A stretch of DNA of 64,000 nt from an uncultured Mailhella sp. GTDB lineage: Bacteria; Desulfobacterota; Desulfovibrionia; Desulfovibrionales; Desulfovibrionaceae. Under the pieces are notes generated by a model. It did no database searches and was not told the origin of the DNA. It worked only from the letters and a program-made list of their open reading frames with translations. Position numbers and translations under genes: made by a program. Positions 29,187 through 37,987 of this stretch are shown in pieces (within the stretch, counting starts at the first letter, position 1; each line of letters starts with the position of its first letter). The stretch lies in contig NZ_CALUYL010000014.1 of NCBI RefSeq assembly GCF_944324995.1, forward strand, positions 1 to 64,000, in the 5' to 3' direction.

Positions 29187-30431
29187 ATGTCTCAGGAAGA
29201 AAAGCATACGCTGCTTGCCTCGCTTTCCGGCTGTGCCGACCGCATGTTTGAACTGCAGAGCGCCATGACGGCCCGTCGCGGGCTCGGCCCCGACAACGGC
29301 GGCGACGGCGAACAGAGCAAGGCCGAATATCTTGAGACATGGCTGCGCTCCTTCGGCATCGACGACATCGAACATGTGGACGCCGCCGACGACAGAGTGC
29401 CGTCCGGGAAGCGCCCCAATCTCATTGTTCGGGTTCCCGGGCGTTCCGAGCGGACGCTGTGGATACTCGGCCACCTGGACGTCGTGCCCGCCGGAGAGGA
29501 AAGCCTCTGGCGTTCCGATCCCTGGACCGTCGTTCACGACGACCAGGATCCCGATCTCATTTACGGCCGCGGCGTGGAAGACAATCAGCAGGCCGTGGCG
29601 TGCGGCTGCGCGCTGGCCGCGGCGCTCAAGGAAAACGGCATCGTGCCTGATCTCGGCCTCGGTCTCATTCTGGTGTCCGACGAGGAAACGGGCAACGCGT
29701 ACGGCATTCAGCATGTGTTCCGCGAGAAACCGGACTTTGTGTCTGCCGACGATCTTGTGCTGGTACCCGATTCGGGCAGCCCTGACGGCGCGTTCATCGA
29801 AACGGCGGAGAAGGGCATTCTCTGGCTGCGGGTCGAGGTTGAAGGGCGTCAGTGTCACGCCTCCCGTCCCGACGACGGAAAGAACGCGCTTGCGGCGGCC
29901 GCGGCCATGATTCTCGGAGCCGCGGACGTGGAAGCGTCCTTTACCGCGCGCAACTCGTTGTTTGCGCCGGATCGCTCCACCTTCACGCCCACGAAGCACG
30001 AAGCCAACGTGCCCAACGTCAACACCATGCCCGGCAAGGAAGTGTTTTACATCGACTGCCGCGTGCTTCCCTGCTACTCGCTGGACGAAGTGCTTTCCGC
30101 CTTCCGCGCTCTGGCCGACAAGGTGGCGGAGAAGTACGAGGTTTCCGTGCGCGTGGAAAAATTCATGGAAGAGCCCGCCGCCGCGCCTACGGCTGAAGAC
30201 AGTCCCGTGGTCTCCGGCTTGAAGAAGGCCGTGAAGGATGTGCTCGGCGGGGACTGCCGCTGCGGCGGCATAGGCGGTTCCACCGTGGCGGTCAATTTCC
30301 GGGAACGCGGCATTCCCGCCGCCGTGTGGGCGCTGATTTTTGAAAACTGCCACTCTCCCAATGAGGCGGCGCGTCTTTCGTTTGCCGTCAAGGAGGCGCA
30401 GGTGTTTGCCTCCATGCTCTTCAACGACTGA
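29187..30431 (+). CDS. M20-family metallopeptidase (ArgE/DapE/PepV group)
   Basis: A 414-residue zinc hydrolase that removes acyl groups or cleaves dipeptides. The metal site shows LGHLDVVPAG (His and Asp ligands, about residue 97), YGRGVEDNQQA (bridging Asp) and LVSDEETGN (catalytic and ligand Glu, about 165). The lid/dimer domain lies between about 210 and 330, and the C-terminal ligand His is in ENCHSPNEAARL. AAGGAG precedes the ATG at 29187 by 7 bases. The glycosyltransferase gene follows after 11 bases, so they are co-transcribed. Substrate undefined. Confidence 0.88.
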   Translation: MSQEEKHTLLASLSGCADRMFELQSAMTARRGLGPDNGGDGEQSKAEYLETWLRSFGIDDIEHVDAADDRVPSGKRPNLIVRVPGRSERTLWILGHLDVVPAGEESLWRSDPWTVVHDDQDPDLIYGRGVEDNQQAVACGCALAAALKENGIVPDLGLGLILVSDEETGNAYGIQHVFREKPDFVSADDLVLVPDSGSPDGAFIETAEKGILWLRVEVEGRQCHASRPDDGKNALAAAAAMILGAADVEASFTARNSLFAPDRSTFTPTKHEANVPNVNTMPGKEVFYIDCRVLPCYSLDEVLSAFRALADKVAEKYEVSVRVEKFMEEPAAAPTAEDSPVVSGLKKAVKDVLGGDCRCGGIGGSTVAVNFRERGIPAAVWALIFENCHSPNEAARLSFAVKEAQVFASMLFND

Positions 30432-30442
30432 GCGGAGGCGTC

Positions 30443-31579
30443 ATGCGCACGATACAGGTGGTGAACGTCCGCTGGTACAACGCCACGGCGTGGTATGGGG
30501 TAACGCTGGCGCATTGTCTTCAGAAGGCCGGTCACGAATCCCTGGTGGCCGGACTTGCCGGCACGCCGCCTCTGGAAAAGGCGCGCGAGCTCGGCCTGCC
30601 CACGATTGCCTTGCCCTTCAATTCGCAGACGCCGGGCAAAATCGTGGAACTTTGGCGCGGCATGAACAGGCTCGTGCGTGATTTCAGGCCGGACGTCGTC
30701 AACTGCCATCGCGGCGAAGCCTTTGTGCTGTGGGCGCTTCTGAAGCAGAAAGGCGGCTACGCGCTGGTGCGCACCCGGGGAGACCGGCGTCTTCCGCGGG
30801 GCGGAGCGGTCAACCGCTGGCTGCACTGCCGCGCCGCCGATGCCGTCATTGCCACCAACAGCCTCATGACCCGGCATTTTGCCGAAGTCCTGCGCGTGCC
30901 TTCCGACCGGCTGTACACCATACTCGGCGGCGTGGACACGGCGCGCTTTCATGCGGACAGGCAGGCCGGAGCCGAGATGCGGCGTCAGTACGGCTATGCC
31001 GACGACGACATCGTCATGGGGCTCCTCGGCCGCATGGATGAAGTGAAGGGCATCCGGGAAACGCTTGCCGCGCTGGCCAGAGCCCGGGAACTTTCCCCGG
31101 ACGCGAAGCGGATCCGTTTTCTCGTCATCGGTTTCGACTCGGAATTCACCACGGCGGACGTGGCCCGCTGGACGGAGGAATACGACCTCGGAAAGCTCGG
31201 CGAAATCGTGACCGTTACGGGACGGGTGCAGAGGCCGGAAGCCGTCATCAACGCGCTCGACTTCGGCATTCTGGCGTCGCTGGGCTCGGAGGCCATTGCC
31301 AGAGCCGCCTTGGAAATCATGGCGTCGGGCGTGCCGCTCATTTCATCCACCACGGGCGTGATGCCCGATCTTCTGAACGAGGAATACTGCTTTGCTCCGG
31401 CGGATGTGCCTGCCATGGCCGAACGCATGATTCAGGCCACGGACAAGGCCTGGCGCGAGAAACTGGCAGGCGTGTGTCTCGACCGTATTTTCAAGGGTGG
31501 GCTGCGTCTTGAGGATTTTCTTGCCTCGTCGCTTGACGTGTACGACGCGGCACTGCAAAACGCCTGCGCGAGTCATTAA
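30443..31579 (+). CDS. Glycosyltransferase family 4/1-like (GT-B fold)
   Basis: A 378-residue GT-B glycosyltransferase, probably working on a cell-surface polysaccharide or lipid. The N-terminal domain starts IQVVNVRWYNATAWYGVTLAH (acceptor side). The C-terminal donor-binding domain has GLLGRMDEVKG (about residue 195) and the ARAALEIMASGVPLISSTTG segment near 285, where a Glu contacts the nucleotide sugar in this family. It is the second gene of an operon with the M20 peptidase. No other polysaccharide genes are nearby. GGAGG precedes the start. Confidence 0.88.
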   Translation: MRTIQVVNVRWYNATAWYGVTLAHCLQKAGHESLVAGLAGTPPLEKARELGLPTIALPFNSQTPGKIVELWRGMNRLVRDFRPDVVNCHRGEAFVLWALLKQKGGYALVRTRGDRRLPRGGAVNRWLHCRAADAVIATNSLMTRHFAEVLRVPSDRLYTILGGVDTARFHADRQAGAEMRRQYGYADDDIVMGLLGRMDEVKGIRETLAALARARELSPDAKRIRFLVIGFDSEFTTADVARWTEEYDLGKLGEIVTVTGRVQRPEAVINALDFGILASLGSEAIARAALEIMASGVPLISSTTGVMPDLLNEEYCFAPADVPAMAERMIQATDKAWREKLAGVCLDRIFKGGLRLEDFLASSLDVYDAALQNACASH

Positions 31580-31953
31580 TCCGTCGAGATTCTGCCCGGT
31601 CGCTTTTGTGAGGGGAGAGGCAGACGCGTCTTTCATTGAAGGGCGGCGCGCTCTCTCCGAAAGAGTTCCCCAGCGCGGTCTTTGATCGACCTGCTGCAAA
31701 AAGGAGAACCTCGGCAGCAAGAATGTTTTTTTATGGTTTTCCTGCGCGTTTGCGGCAGGGAAAGGAAAAGCCCCGTCGGGTTACGGCGGGGCTTTGTCGT
31801 ATCTTACACGAAAGTTTTCTGCCGGAACGGCAAAAGAACATTGCCGTTCGGCGCGCTGCGGGACGGGATGGCGTCGTTGCTCCGTGCAGGCAGAATTTTT
31901 GTGAACGCCTTCTTTTCGCTGTGAATACGGGCGATTTTCCTCTCTCGGCTGGA
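31580..31953. other. Convergent intergenic tract
   Basis: 374 bases between the glycosyltransferase and the nitroreductase stop codons. Apart from the hairpin at 31766-31795 I see no gene or repeat. Confidence 0.5.
31758..31795 (-). terminator. Nitroreductase-side terminator
   Basis: AAAGCCCCG and CGGGGCTTT arms, with an internal loop, are followed on the minus strand by TTTTCCTTT. It lies about 160 bases past the nitroreductase stop. Confidence 0.6.
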
Positions 31954-32508
31954 CTATCGGATGTCGGCGTCGTCATCGGGAACGGCAAAGGGTTCGCCCC
32001 ATGTTTCCCCATAAACGAGGTTCGGATCGTAGCGGTTTTCCTCAAAGAAGTCCTGCAGCGGATAGCCGATCAGCACAAGACTGAACGGGCGCACCATTCC
32101 CGGCAGGGAAAAGGCGGACATGAACGCCTTTTCTCTCTCCTCAAGAGGATGAATGCCGCACCAGAGTGCGCCGAGACCCATGACCCGAGCGGCCAGCATG
32201 ATGTTCTGCGTGGCGGCGGCGCAGTCCTGAGGCCAGAAGACCGTCTGGGGCGTGGCGGAAGTGTCGCAGCAGACGAGCACGGCAAGCGGAGCGTCCCGCG
32301 CAGGCCCTGCCGAAGGGTGCAGCGACGGCAACGTTTGAAGCTTGTCTCTGTCGGTAATGACGATGAAACGTTTTGTCTGGGCGTTTTCTGCCGCAGGCGC
32401 GGCGAAGGCGGCCTTGAGCAGCGTTTTCTGCATCCGGCCTTCCACGGAACGTGGAGAAAATCTGCGTATGCTGCGCCTGGTGAAAATGGCTTCAAGAGCG
32501 GTGTCCAT
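31954..32508 (-). CDS. Nitroreductase-family flavoprotein
   Basis: A 184-residue FMN-dependent NAD(P)H oxidoreductase. The family N-terminus AIFTRRSIRRFSPRSV binds the FMN phosphate, and the C-terminal GLGALWCGIHP and FSLVLIGYP complete the flavin site. It is shorter than the 210-220 residues of NfsB-type enzymes and close to the small nitroreductases of anaerobes. AAGGAG is 5 bases before the start. A perfect 11-base inverted repeat lies 60-90 bases upstream, suggesting a dedicated regulator. Substrate unknown. Confidence 0.88.
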   Translation of the reverse strand: MDTALEAIFTRRSIRRFSPRSVEGRMQKTLLKAAFAAPAAENAQTKRFIVITDRDKLQTLPSLHPSAGPARDAPLAVLVCCDTSATPQTVFWPQDCAAATQNIMLAARVMGLGALWCGIHPLEEREKAFMSAFSLPGMVRPFSLVLIGYPLQDFFEENRYDPNLVYGETWGEPFAVPDDDADIR

Positions 32509-32567
32509 GCGTTCTCCTTTTTTTCTTCACCATACGGGAAAAAGAGACCGCGGAAAGAGGATGCGCC

Positions 32568-32598
32568 CATGATACTCATGAGCGGCGTGAGTATCATG
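32568..32598 (-). promoter_or_regulatory. Perfect inverted repeat, candidate operator
   Basis: CATGATACTCA (32568-32578) and TGAGTATCATG (32588-32598) are exact complements 9 bases apart. The centre-to-centre distance is 20 bases (two helical turns), typical for a dimeric repressor. It lies 60 bases upstream of the nitroreductase start. There is no T tail, so a terminator is unlikely. Confidence 0.6.
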
Positions 32599-32868
32599 CC
32601 GCAGGGCTGTGAGCGCCGCACGCTGCGCGAAGTGTTGTCCGACTGATTTTTCCTGAGAGTTGAGTGAATGTTTTTCCTGCCGACAGACCGCCAGACGAGG
32701 GCCGCGCAGAGCACGGCGGCGACCATGCAGAAAAATCGGAGTCCCGAACAACGCCGGAGCAAGAGAGGACGTTGCTTTGTCGCCTGCTCTGTCAGAAGAA
32801 AATCGCCTTGTTGCCGAGCAAAGAGGCTGCAACAAGTCCAGTCCACGGCGCAAGGGTGTGAGAAGGGG

Positions 32869-32903
32869 AAAAAAGGCCGGAGTCGCTGATTCTCCGGCCT
32901 TTT
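32869..32903 (-). terminator. Acyl-ACP thioesterase terminator
   Basis: AAAAGGCCGGAG and CTCCGGCCTTTT are perfect 12-base arms with a 9-base loop. Six Ts follow on the minus strand. It begins 5 bases past the thioesterase stop. Confidence 0.9.
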
Positions 32904-32907
32904 CCTG

Positions 32908-33741
32908 TCAGAACTTCGTTTCCGGGTCGCGATCCCACAGCGTGAGCGCTCGGCAGACTTCGCTTCCGTCGGCTGTCCGCTGAATGGAGTGAAGTGCGGC
33001 AAAGGAAACGTCGTGTCCGAAAATGCAGGACTCCGTGCCGGTCGGAGCGGGCGAGGAAGCGCAGAGACAGTTCAGCTCTTCCTGCGGAAAGCATTCCGCA
33101 CGGAACGTGATGTCCACCAGACGGGGCATCGGAGGTTCGCCGGCGGATGATGCGAGCGCGGATGTCGGCGGCAGGGGTTCCAGAATCCAGGCCAGATATC
33201 TGGTGTTGTTGACGTGGCCGTTGATGTCCAGATCGTCCCTGCGCACTCTGAGAAGCGCGTTTGTCGGCTGCTGCGCGCGCAGGCGGGGAATGACGCGGCA
33301 GGCAAAGGGTGCGCAGGGGCGCGGCGCGGAAGGATATCTCGGAATCAGTTCGTCGGGGAGCTGAGCCATGGAGCGGTCGGACAGACTCATGACCGACCAT
33401 GCGCTGCCGCCGCTTATGATGAGACGGTCCTGTGCGTCGTACACCTCGTAGCCTCTGTGGCGGAAGCGGTCGAACGTGGAGGGCCAGGTGTGAACGCGCA
33501 GTTTTTCTTCCGCGCGGGGCAGGCGGTCGATGCGCAGCACCAGCCGCGTCAGCACCCAGGTGAGATGATATTGGAGAAGATCGTTTTCGCCGAAACCCAG
33601 GACGTCGGCATTTCTGCCCGCAGATTCCTGCAGCCAGTTGCCCAGCGAGGAAAGCGTGGCAACGCCGTTTTCTCCTATTTCTCCGTAGCGGACGGAAAAT
33701 TCGACGTCCATGGAACAGGCGTCGTCTTCAGAACATGGCAT
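32908..33741 (-). CDS. Acyl-ACP thioesterase (FatA-like, double hotdog)
   Basis: A 277-residue enzyme releasing fatty acids from acyl carrier protein. The N-terminal hotdog begins FSVRYGEIGENGVATLSSLGNWLQ and includes WVLTRLVLRIDRLP. The second hotdog holds the catalytic motif DLDINGHVNNTRYLAWIL (about residue 185; Asp, Asn and His). The length fits bacterial FatA-like proteins. The start at 33741 has AAGAGG 8 bases upstream; an ATG 10 codons in (33711) is a second choice. The gene is 67 bases downstream of tamB and may be in its operon. Confidence 0.88.
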   Translation of the reverse strand: MPCSEDDACSMDVEFSVRYGEIGENGVATLSSLGNWLQESAGRNADVLGFGENDLLQYHLTWVLTRLVLRIDRLPRAEEKLRVHTWPSTFDRFRHRGYEVYDAQDRLIISGGSAWSVMSLSDRSMAQLPDELIPRYPSAPRPCAPFACRVIPRLRAQQPTNALLRVRRDDLDINGHVNNTRYLAWILEPLPPTSALASSAGEPPMPRLVDITFRAECFPQEELNCLCASSPAPTGTESCIFGHDVSFAALHSIQRTADGSEVCRALTLWDRDPETKF

Positions 33742-33808
33742 GTTTTGGCCTCTTTCGTGTTGTCCGGACTTTTCCGGAACAGTCGTTGTTGCGGGTGTCC
33801 CGCAGATG

Positions 33809-36800
33809 TCAGTAATTTTTCTTCCACTCCAGGCCGAACTCCGTTCTGTTGGACGAGGCCTTGGCCTGCGCCTCAAGGCTGGGGGTGAGTTCTATTTCCA
33901 CCACGGCGCCGGTGTCGCTGTCCCGCCCTATGCCCTGTTCCACGCCGACATAGACGTTGTCGAGCACGTAGGTTCCCATTTCAAGCGAGGTCTTCGACAT
34001 GTCGGAGTTGCCGTCGTCGGAAGAGGCATTGTCCGAGTTCAGCTTGAACACGTCAAGTCCCAGCAGCTTGCGGCCGAAGCCCATGACGTCCGGCCCGCCC
34101 AGCCCGGCAAGCTGTGCGGCTCCGGCGGCGAGCTGCAGCGCCTGCACGTGACTCAGCGTGCCTGCCGACTGCCCGAACATGATTTGGGATATGATTTCAT
34201 CCTGCGGCATGGCAGGTTGACTGGACAGCGCTATTTCCGGCTTCGTGGCCGGACCGCTTACCGTGACGTCCGCCGTGATGCTGGGGGCCGTGTATTCCAT
34301 GACGATGTTCAGCATGGGGCTGACGGGCCACCCGCCGTCAAAGGAGATGCGGCCTTCGGTGAGATTGAAGTGCTTGCCGAGCACGTCGAGTCCGCCGCGC
34401 ACAGCCTGAACGTTGCCGGTGACGCCGGGCCGGGCAAGCGGCCCGCGGGCGCTGATGTCGCCTTTCCATTCGCATTCCAGACCGTAGCCGCGGATGAAAA
34501 ACTGATTGGGAATGCGTACGTGTACGTTCAGTCTTCCTTTCAGGGCCGGAGCCGGAGGCTGGGCCTTCTGGCCCGGCTGTTCGATGGGCAGGGTGACGAT
34601 GTCGCCGCCGGGAAGGTCGGCCAGCTGTATCTGTCCCTTGTCCACGGTGATGTCCGCGCGGACGCTGGGATCGTTTGCCGTGCCGGACACCCCGAGCGAA
34701 CCGGAAAGCATGATGCTTATATCCTGCCGGCGCAGGGGAGACAGCCTGTCGATGTTGCCGTTGACGGAAAGCGCAAGATCTCTGGGGTCGAACCAGCCGT
34801 TCAGCGTGACGCGGCCCTTGCGCCCGTCTTCGGCGGAAAGGTCGAGGGTGAGTCGGCCGCCGGATTTTCTGACGACGTTCATGCGGTCGGCGTCGGCGCG
34901 CAGACGGATGTTTCTGAGTTCCACGCCCTGAACGAGATCGGCGAAACGGCCGTTGTCGAGTGCGGCGTGCATGGTGAGTTCCGGCGCGGACAGCGTGCCG
35001 GACAGATCGGCCGTCAGATCAATGACGCCGGAAAGCCGCTGATCGGCCAGGGGCAGAAGCTGCCATATCCGGCCGAGCTCGCCGGAGAGCAGCACCTCTC
35101 CGCGCAAGGGACCGCGCAGGTCGGGCACGGCTGCGCCGTGCGCCGGAGACGTGAAGGGCAGATTAGCCTGCACCACGCAGCTTGTAATTCCGAGATCCTG
35201 CTGCGTTTTTTCCGGCAGCTCCAAAGAAATGGAGAGCGTGCGGCGCTTGCCCGACACGCCCAGTCTGCCGACGACATCGGCATCGACAGGCGGCATGGTC
35301 GAGCCGGGAAGCAGAATTTTTTTCAAGTTCAACTTGAAGTTTCCCGTGGGGCGGGACAGCGTTCCGGCGACGGCGGCATTCAGGTCGAGCGAACCTGAGG
35401 GCAGTTCCTGCGAAAAGCATCGGAAGGCGGAAAGGTCGGGCAGCGCAAGGTCGGCGTTGAGGGACAGCTTGTTCGGCGACCAGCTGCCGGAAACGTCGAT
35501 CGAGCCGGACGGAAGAAGGTCGAACGATGCCCCGGACAGGGAAAACGTGTCTCCCTTTCTGCGCAGCGTGGCAGGTGAGACGAGGCGAAGGCCTGCCGTT
35601 TCGTCTCCCGAAAGGCCGAGCAGCGCCGGAACCATATCGACGTCCAGCTTTTCGAGCGTGTATTCGCCGATTTTCCAGCGAAGAGCGGCGTCGCAGCGGA
35701 TGTCGCCCCGGCTCTGCAGCGCGGCGCGCAGGCTGCTCTGGCCACCCTGTGCCGTGAGCGCCAGGCCGCTGAGCGATAGCGACGGCGTTTTGAGCGTTTT
35801 TAATCCGGCGTCGAGATCAACGTCGGGCTTGGCCCACAGATGTTTGACGTTCATGCGGCCGTTCAGGCCGGAAAGCGCCACGCGGCTCTGCGAAGAGCGT
35901 ATGCGGAGACGGTCCAGCGTTCCCTTCCAGGCGACGGACTGCGAGCCGGACGAAGAAAGGGAGAGTTCCATGGTCAGCGGCGAGCCTGTGATGTTCGTGC
36001 CGGAGATGCGGGCCAGGGGAGCCCAGTGCGGAATGCGGATGTTCAGCGAGCCGTCGAGTGCAGGCGGCGTCATGCCCAGAAATTCGGCGACCGTGCCGGA
36101 GGGGCGTGGAGAAGCGGTGAAAGGAATCAGGGCCGCAAGGCTTCCCGTGGCGACATTGTCTTCAAGGCGCAGATCCAGCTTGTCCAGAGAGACGCGCAGG
36201 GACGGCGTCCGGCGCTGTTCTTCCACCGCCCAGAGTGTGTCGAGGGAGGTTTTCTGGCCGTTGATGCGAAGATCGGCCCGGGCACGCCCCGTGAGAAGAG
36301 GAAGGGGATCACCTGAGGATGTTTCTTTTTCCGCTTCCGCATGTTCGGATGCCGGGGCGGTGGAAGCCGGGGAAGACTCATTCGTGCCGTCGCCGAAAAG
36401 ACCCTGACGCCCGAGTTCCGCGAGTCGCGGCAGATCCGCCGCCATGCGCGGAATGTCGGCGTGGGGGAGCGTCAGCTCAACCTGCGCCTTTTCCAGCAGC
36501 GTTTTGTCGATGCGGAGCTTGTCGCTTGAGAGCGACAGGCTGGCGCTCAGCGCCGAGAGGCTTCCGGAGACGTCGCCCGAGAAACGGGCGTTTCCGGAAA
36601 GCTGCGGAACGAGGACTCCGGCGTTGTTGAACGCGCATTCGGCGTGAACCTTCATGTCGGAGCGGGGAGACAGCAAAGAGCCGTCCGGCAGACGGAGAGC
36701 GCCTTGCACGAGCGCCCGGAGGCGCTCCGAAGTGAGATTCAGTGAAGTTATTTCGGCGCTCAGACCATGTTCGTCGCTCCGGGCCATCGCGCCGGAGCCC

Positions 36801-37987
36801 CGCAGCGTGCAGGCTTTTCCGAAAAGCGCGGCAAGCTCCGGCGTTGTCCAGACCATGTCCGCAAGCTCCGCGCTGGCGTAAACTTCAAGTTTCGGTTGAA
36901 TGTTCTGACGCGTCTGAACGAGAACGCCTGCCTTGAGCGAGCCGTTTTTCTGACCGGCCAGCGCCCAGAGTCTCTCGGAGGCAGGGCCGCTTTCCAGCGT
37001 GACGAGCGCGGAGCGCAGCATGGCCGCGGCGTCCGGCTCCATCAGGTTGAGCACGGCGTCGGCGGACGCGGAAAGCGCCGTGCGAAGGGAGTCTTTTTCC
37101 TGAACATCGGCCCACAGACTTGCCCGGAGCTGCGAAGGTTCGCCCTTGCCCGTGAGGTGAAACGTGCCGATGGCGTCTCCCATACCTTCCGGGAGAAGAG
37201 CCAGAAAACCGAGGTCCGAGCCCTGCGCGTCAAGATCGAGCGCGAGATCGGAAGAAAGTCCGGCCTGAACGACGACAGGCGCGCAGGCTTCGTCGTCGCG
37301 GTTCAGTTTCAGCGAGACCGAAACGCCGTCTTTGCCGAGTCGAGCCGCCGCTTCGAGCGACGCCTGCACGGCGTGCCCGAACACGGCCTCGCTGAGTTCT
37401 GCCCGGAGTATGTTCAGGCTCTGGACTTGAAAGGCGGGAAGCCAGCCCGGCCAGTCTTGAAAGAGCGCCCGGGCCTCTTCCTGCATCTGCTGCGCCGAAA
37501 GCGGAGTCTGCGGTTTTTCTTCCTCGGCGGAGGGCGTGGTTTCCGGCAGGCGCAGCATCCTGGGGGAGTTGAGCGAGATTTCCGCCACGGCAAGCGTTTT
37601 CGGCAGCTCGCTCCAGTTCATGGAGAGCTCGGCGCTTTCCGCCTCCAGCCACACGCCCTGTTCATCGCAAACGCGTATTCCCGACGCCTGAAAACGGAAA
37701 GGCAGCGGACCTTGAAAGCCGTCAATGCTGGCGCTGAGTCCGCCGGGCAGGGACTGGAGCGCGCCGTTGATCGTGCGCGTGAGCCAGGCTTCGCCTGCCG
37801 AACTGTGCAGAAAGAGCAGACCGCCGCCTCCGGCCGCCACGAGAAATCCGAACGCTCCGGCAACGCTCCACGCCGCAAGACGCAGCAGGCGGCGTTTCTT
37901 CTTGGCGGGCGCCCGGCCGTCGTTTTCCGGCGGAGAGGTCGGGGCGTCCTGGGGGGACAGGTGTTCGTCGTGCTCTTTTTCGTTCAT
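33809..37987 (-). CDS. tamB: Translocation and assembly module TamB
   Basis: A 1392-residue inner-membrane-anchored AsmA-like protein spanning the periplasm as a beta-taco and working with TamA in outer-membrane protein or lipid transport. A charged N-terminal cytoplasmic stretch ends at KKKRRLLRLAAWSV, followed by one transmembrane helix (about residues 38-60). The rest is repetitive beta-strand sequence, ending in the TamB/DUF490 C-terminal domain with VEIELTPSLEAQAKASSNRTEFGLEWKKNY as its last strands. Its start overlaps the tamA stop by one base (TGATG). Confidence 0.93.
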   Translation of the reverse strand: MNEKEHDEHLSPQDAPTSPPENDGRAPAKKKRRLLRLAAWSVAGAFGFLVAAGGGGLLFLHSSAGEAWLTRTINGALQSLPGGLSASIDGFQGPLPFRFQASGIRVCDEQGVWLEAESAELSMNWSELPKTLAVAEISLNSPRMLRLPETTPSAEEEKPQTPLSAQQMQEEARALFQDWPGWLPAFQVQSLNILRAELSEAVFGHAVQASLEAAARLGKDGVSVSLKLNRDDEACAPVVVQAGLSSDLALDLDAQGSDLGFLALLPEGMGDAIGTFHLTGKGEPSQLRASLWADVQEKDSLRTALSASADAVLNLMEPDAAAMLRSALVTLESGPASERLWALAGQKNGSLKAGVLVQTRQNIQPKLEVYASAELADMVWTTPELAALFGKACTLRGSGAMARSDEHGLSAEITSLNLTSERLRALVQGALRLPDGSLLSPRSDMKVHAECAFNNAGVLVPQLSGNARFSGDVSGSLSALSASLSLSSDKLRIDKTLLEKAQVELTLPHADIPRMAADLPRLAELGRQGLFGDGTNESSPASTAPASEHAEAEKETSSGDPLPLLTGRARADLRINGQKTSLDTLWAVEEQRRTPSLRVSLDKLDLRLEDNVATGSLAALIPFTASPRPSGTVAEFLGMTPPALDGSLNIRIPHWAPLARISGTNITGSPLTMELSLSSSGSQSVAWKGTLDRLRIRSSQSRVALSGLNGRMNVKHLWAKPDVDLDAGLKTLKTPSLSLSGLALTAQGGQSSLRAALQSRGDIRCDAALRWKIGEYTLEKLDVDMVPALLGLSGDETAGLRLVSPATLRRKGDTFSLSGASFDLLPSGSIDVSGSWSPNKLSLNADLALPDLSAFRCFSQELPSGSLDLNAAVAGTLSRPTGNFKLNLKKILLPGSTMPPVDADVVGRLGVSGKRRTLSISLELPEKTQQDLGITSCVVQANLPFTSPAHGAAVPDLRGPLRGEVLLSGELGRIWQLLPLADQRLSGVIDLTADLSGTLSAPELTMHAALDNGRFADLVQGVELRNIRLRADADRMNVVRKSGGRLTLDLSAEDGRKGRVTLNGWFDPRDLALSVNGNIDRLSPLRRQDISIMLSGSLGVSGTANDPSVRADITVDKGQIQLADLPGGDIVTLPIEQPGQKAQPPAPALKGRLNVHVRIPNQFFIRGYGLECEWKGDISARGPLARPGVTGNVQAVRGGLDVLGKHFNLTEGRISFDGGWPVSPMLNIVMEYTAPSITADVTVSGPATKPEIALSSQPAMPQDEIISQIMFGQSAGTLSHVQALQLAAGAAQLAGLGGPDVMGFGRKLLGLDVFKLNSDNASSDDGNSDMSKTSLEMGTYVLDNVYVGVEQGIGRDSDTGAVVEIELTPSLEAQAKASSNRTEFGLEWKKNY

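Larger units (their letters stand above)
32509..32907. other. Intergenic tract upstream of nitroreductase
   Basis: 399 bases. It holds the inverted repeat 32568-32598 and the thioesterase terminator 32869-32903. Short frames on both strands have no support. Confidence 0.55.
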
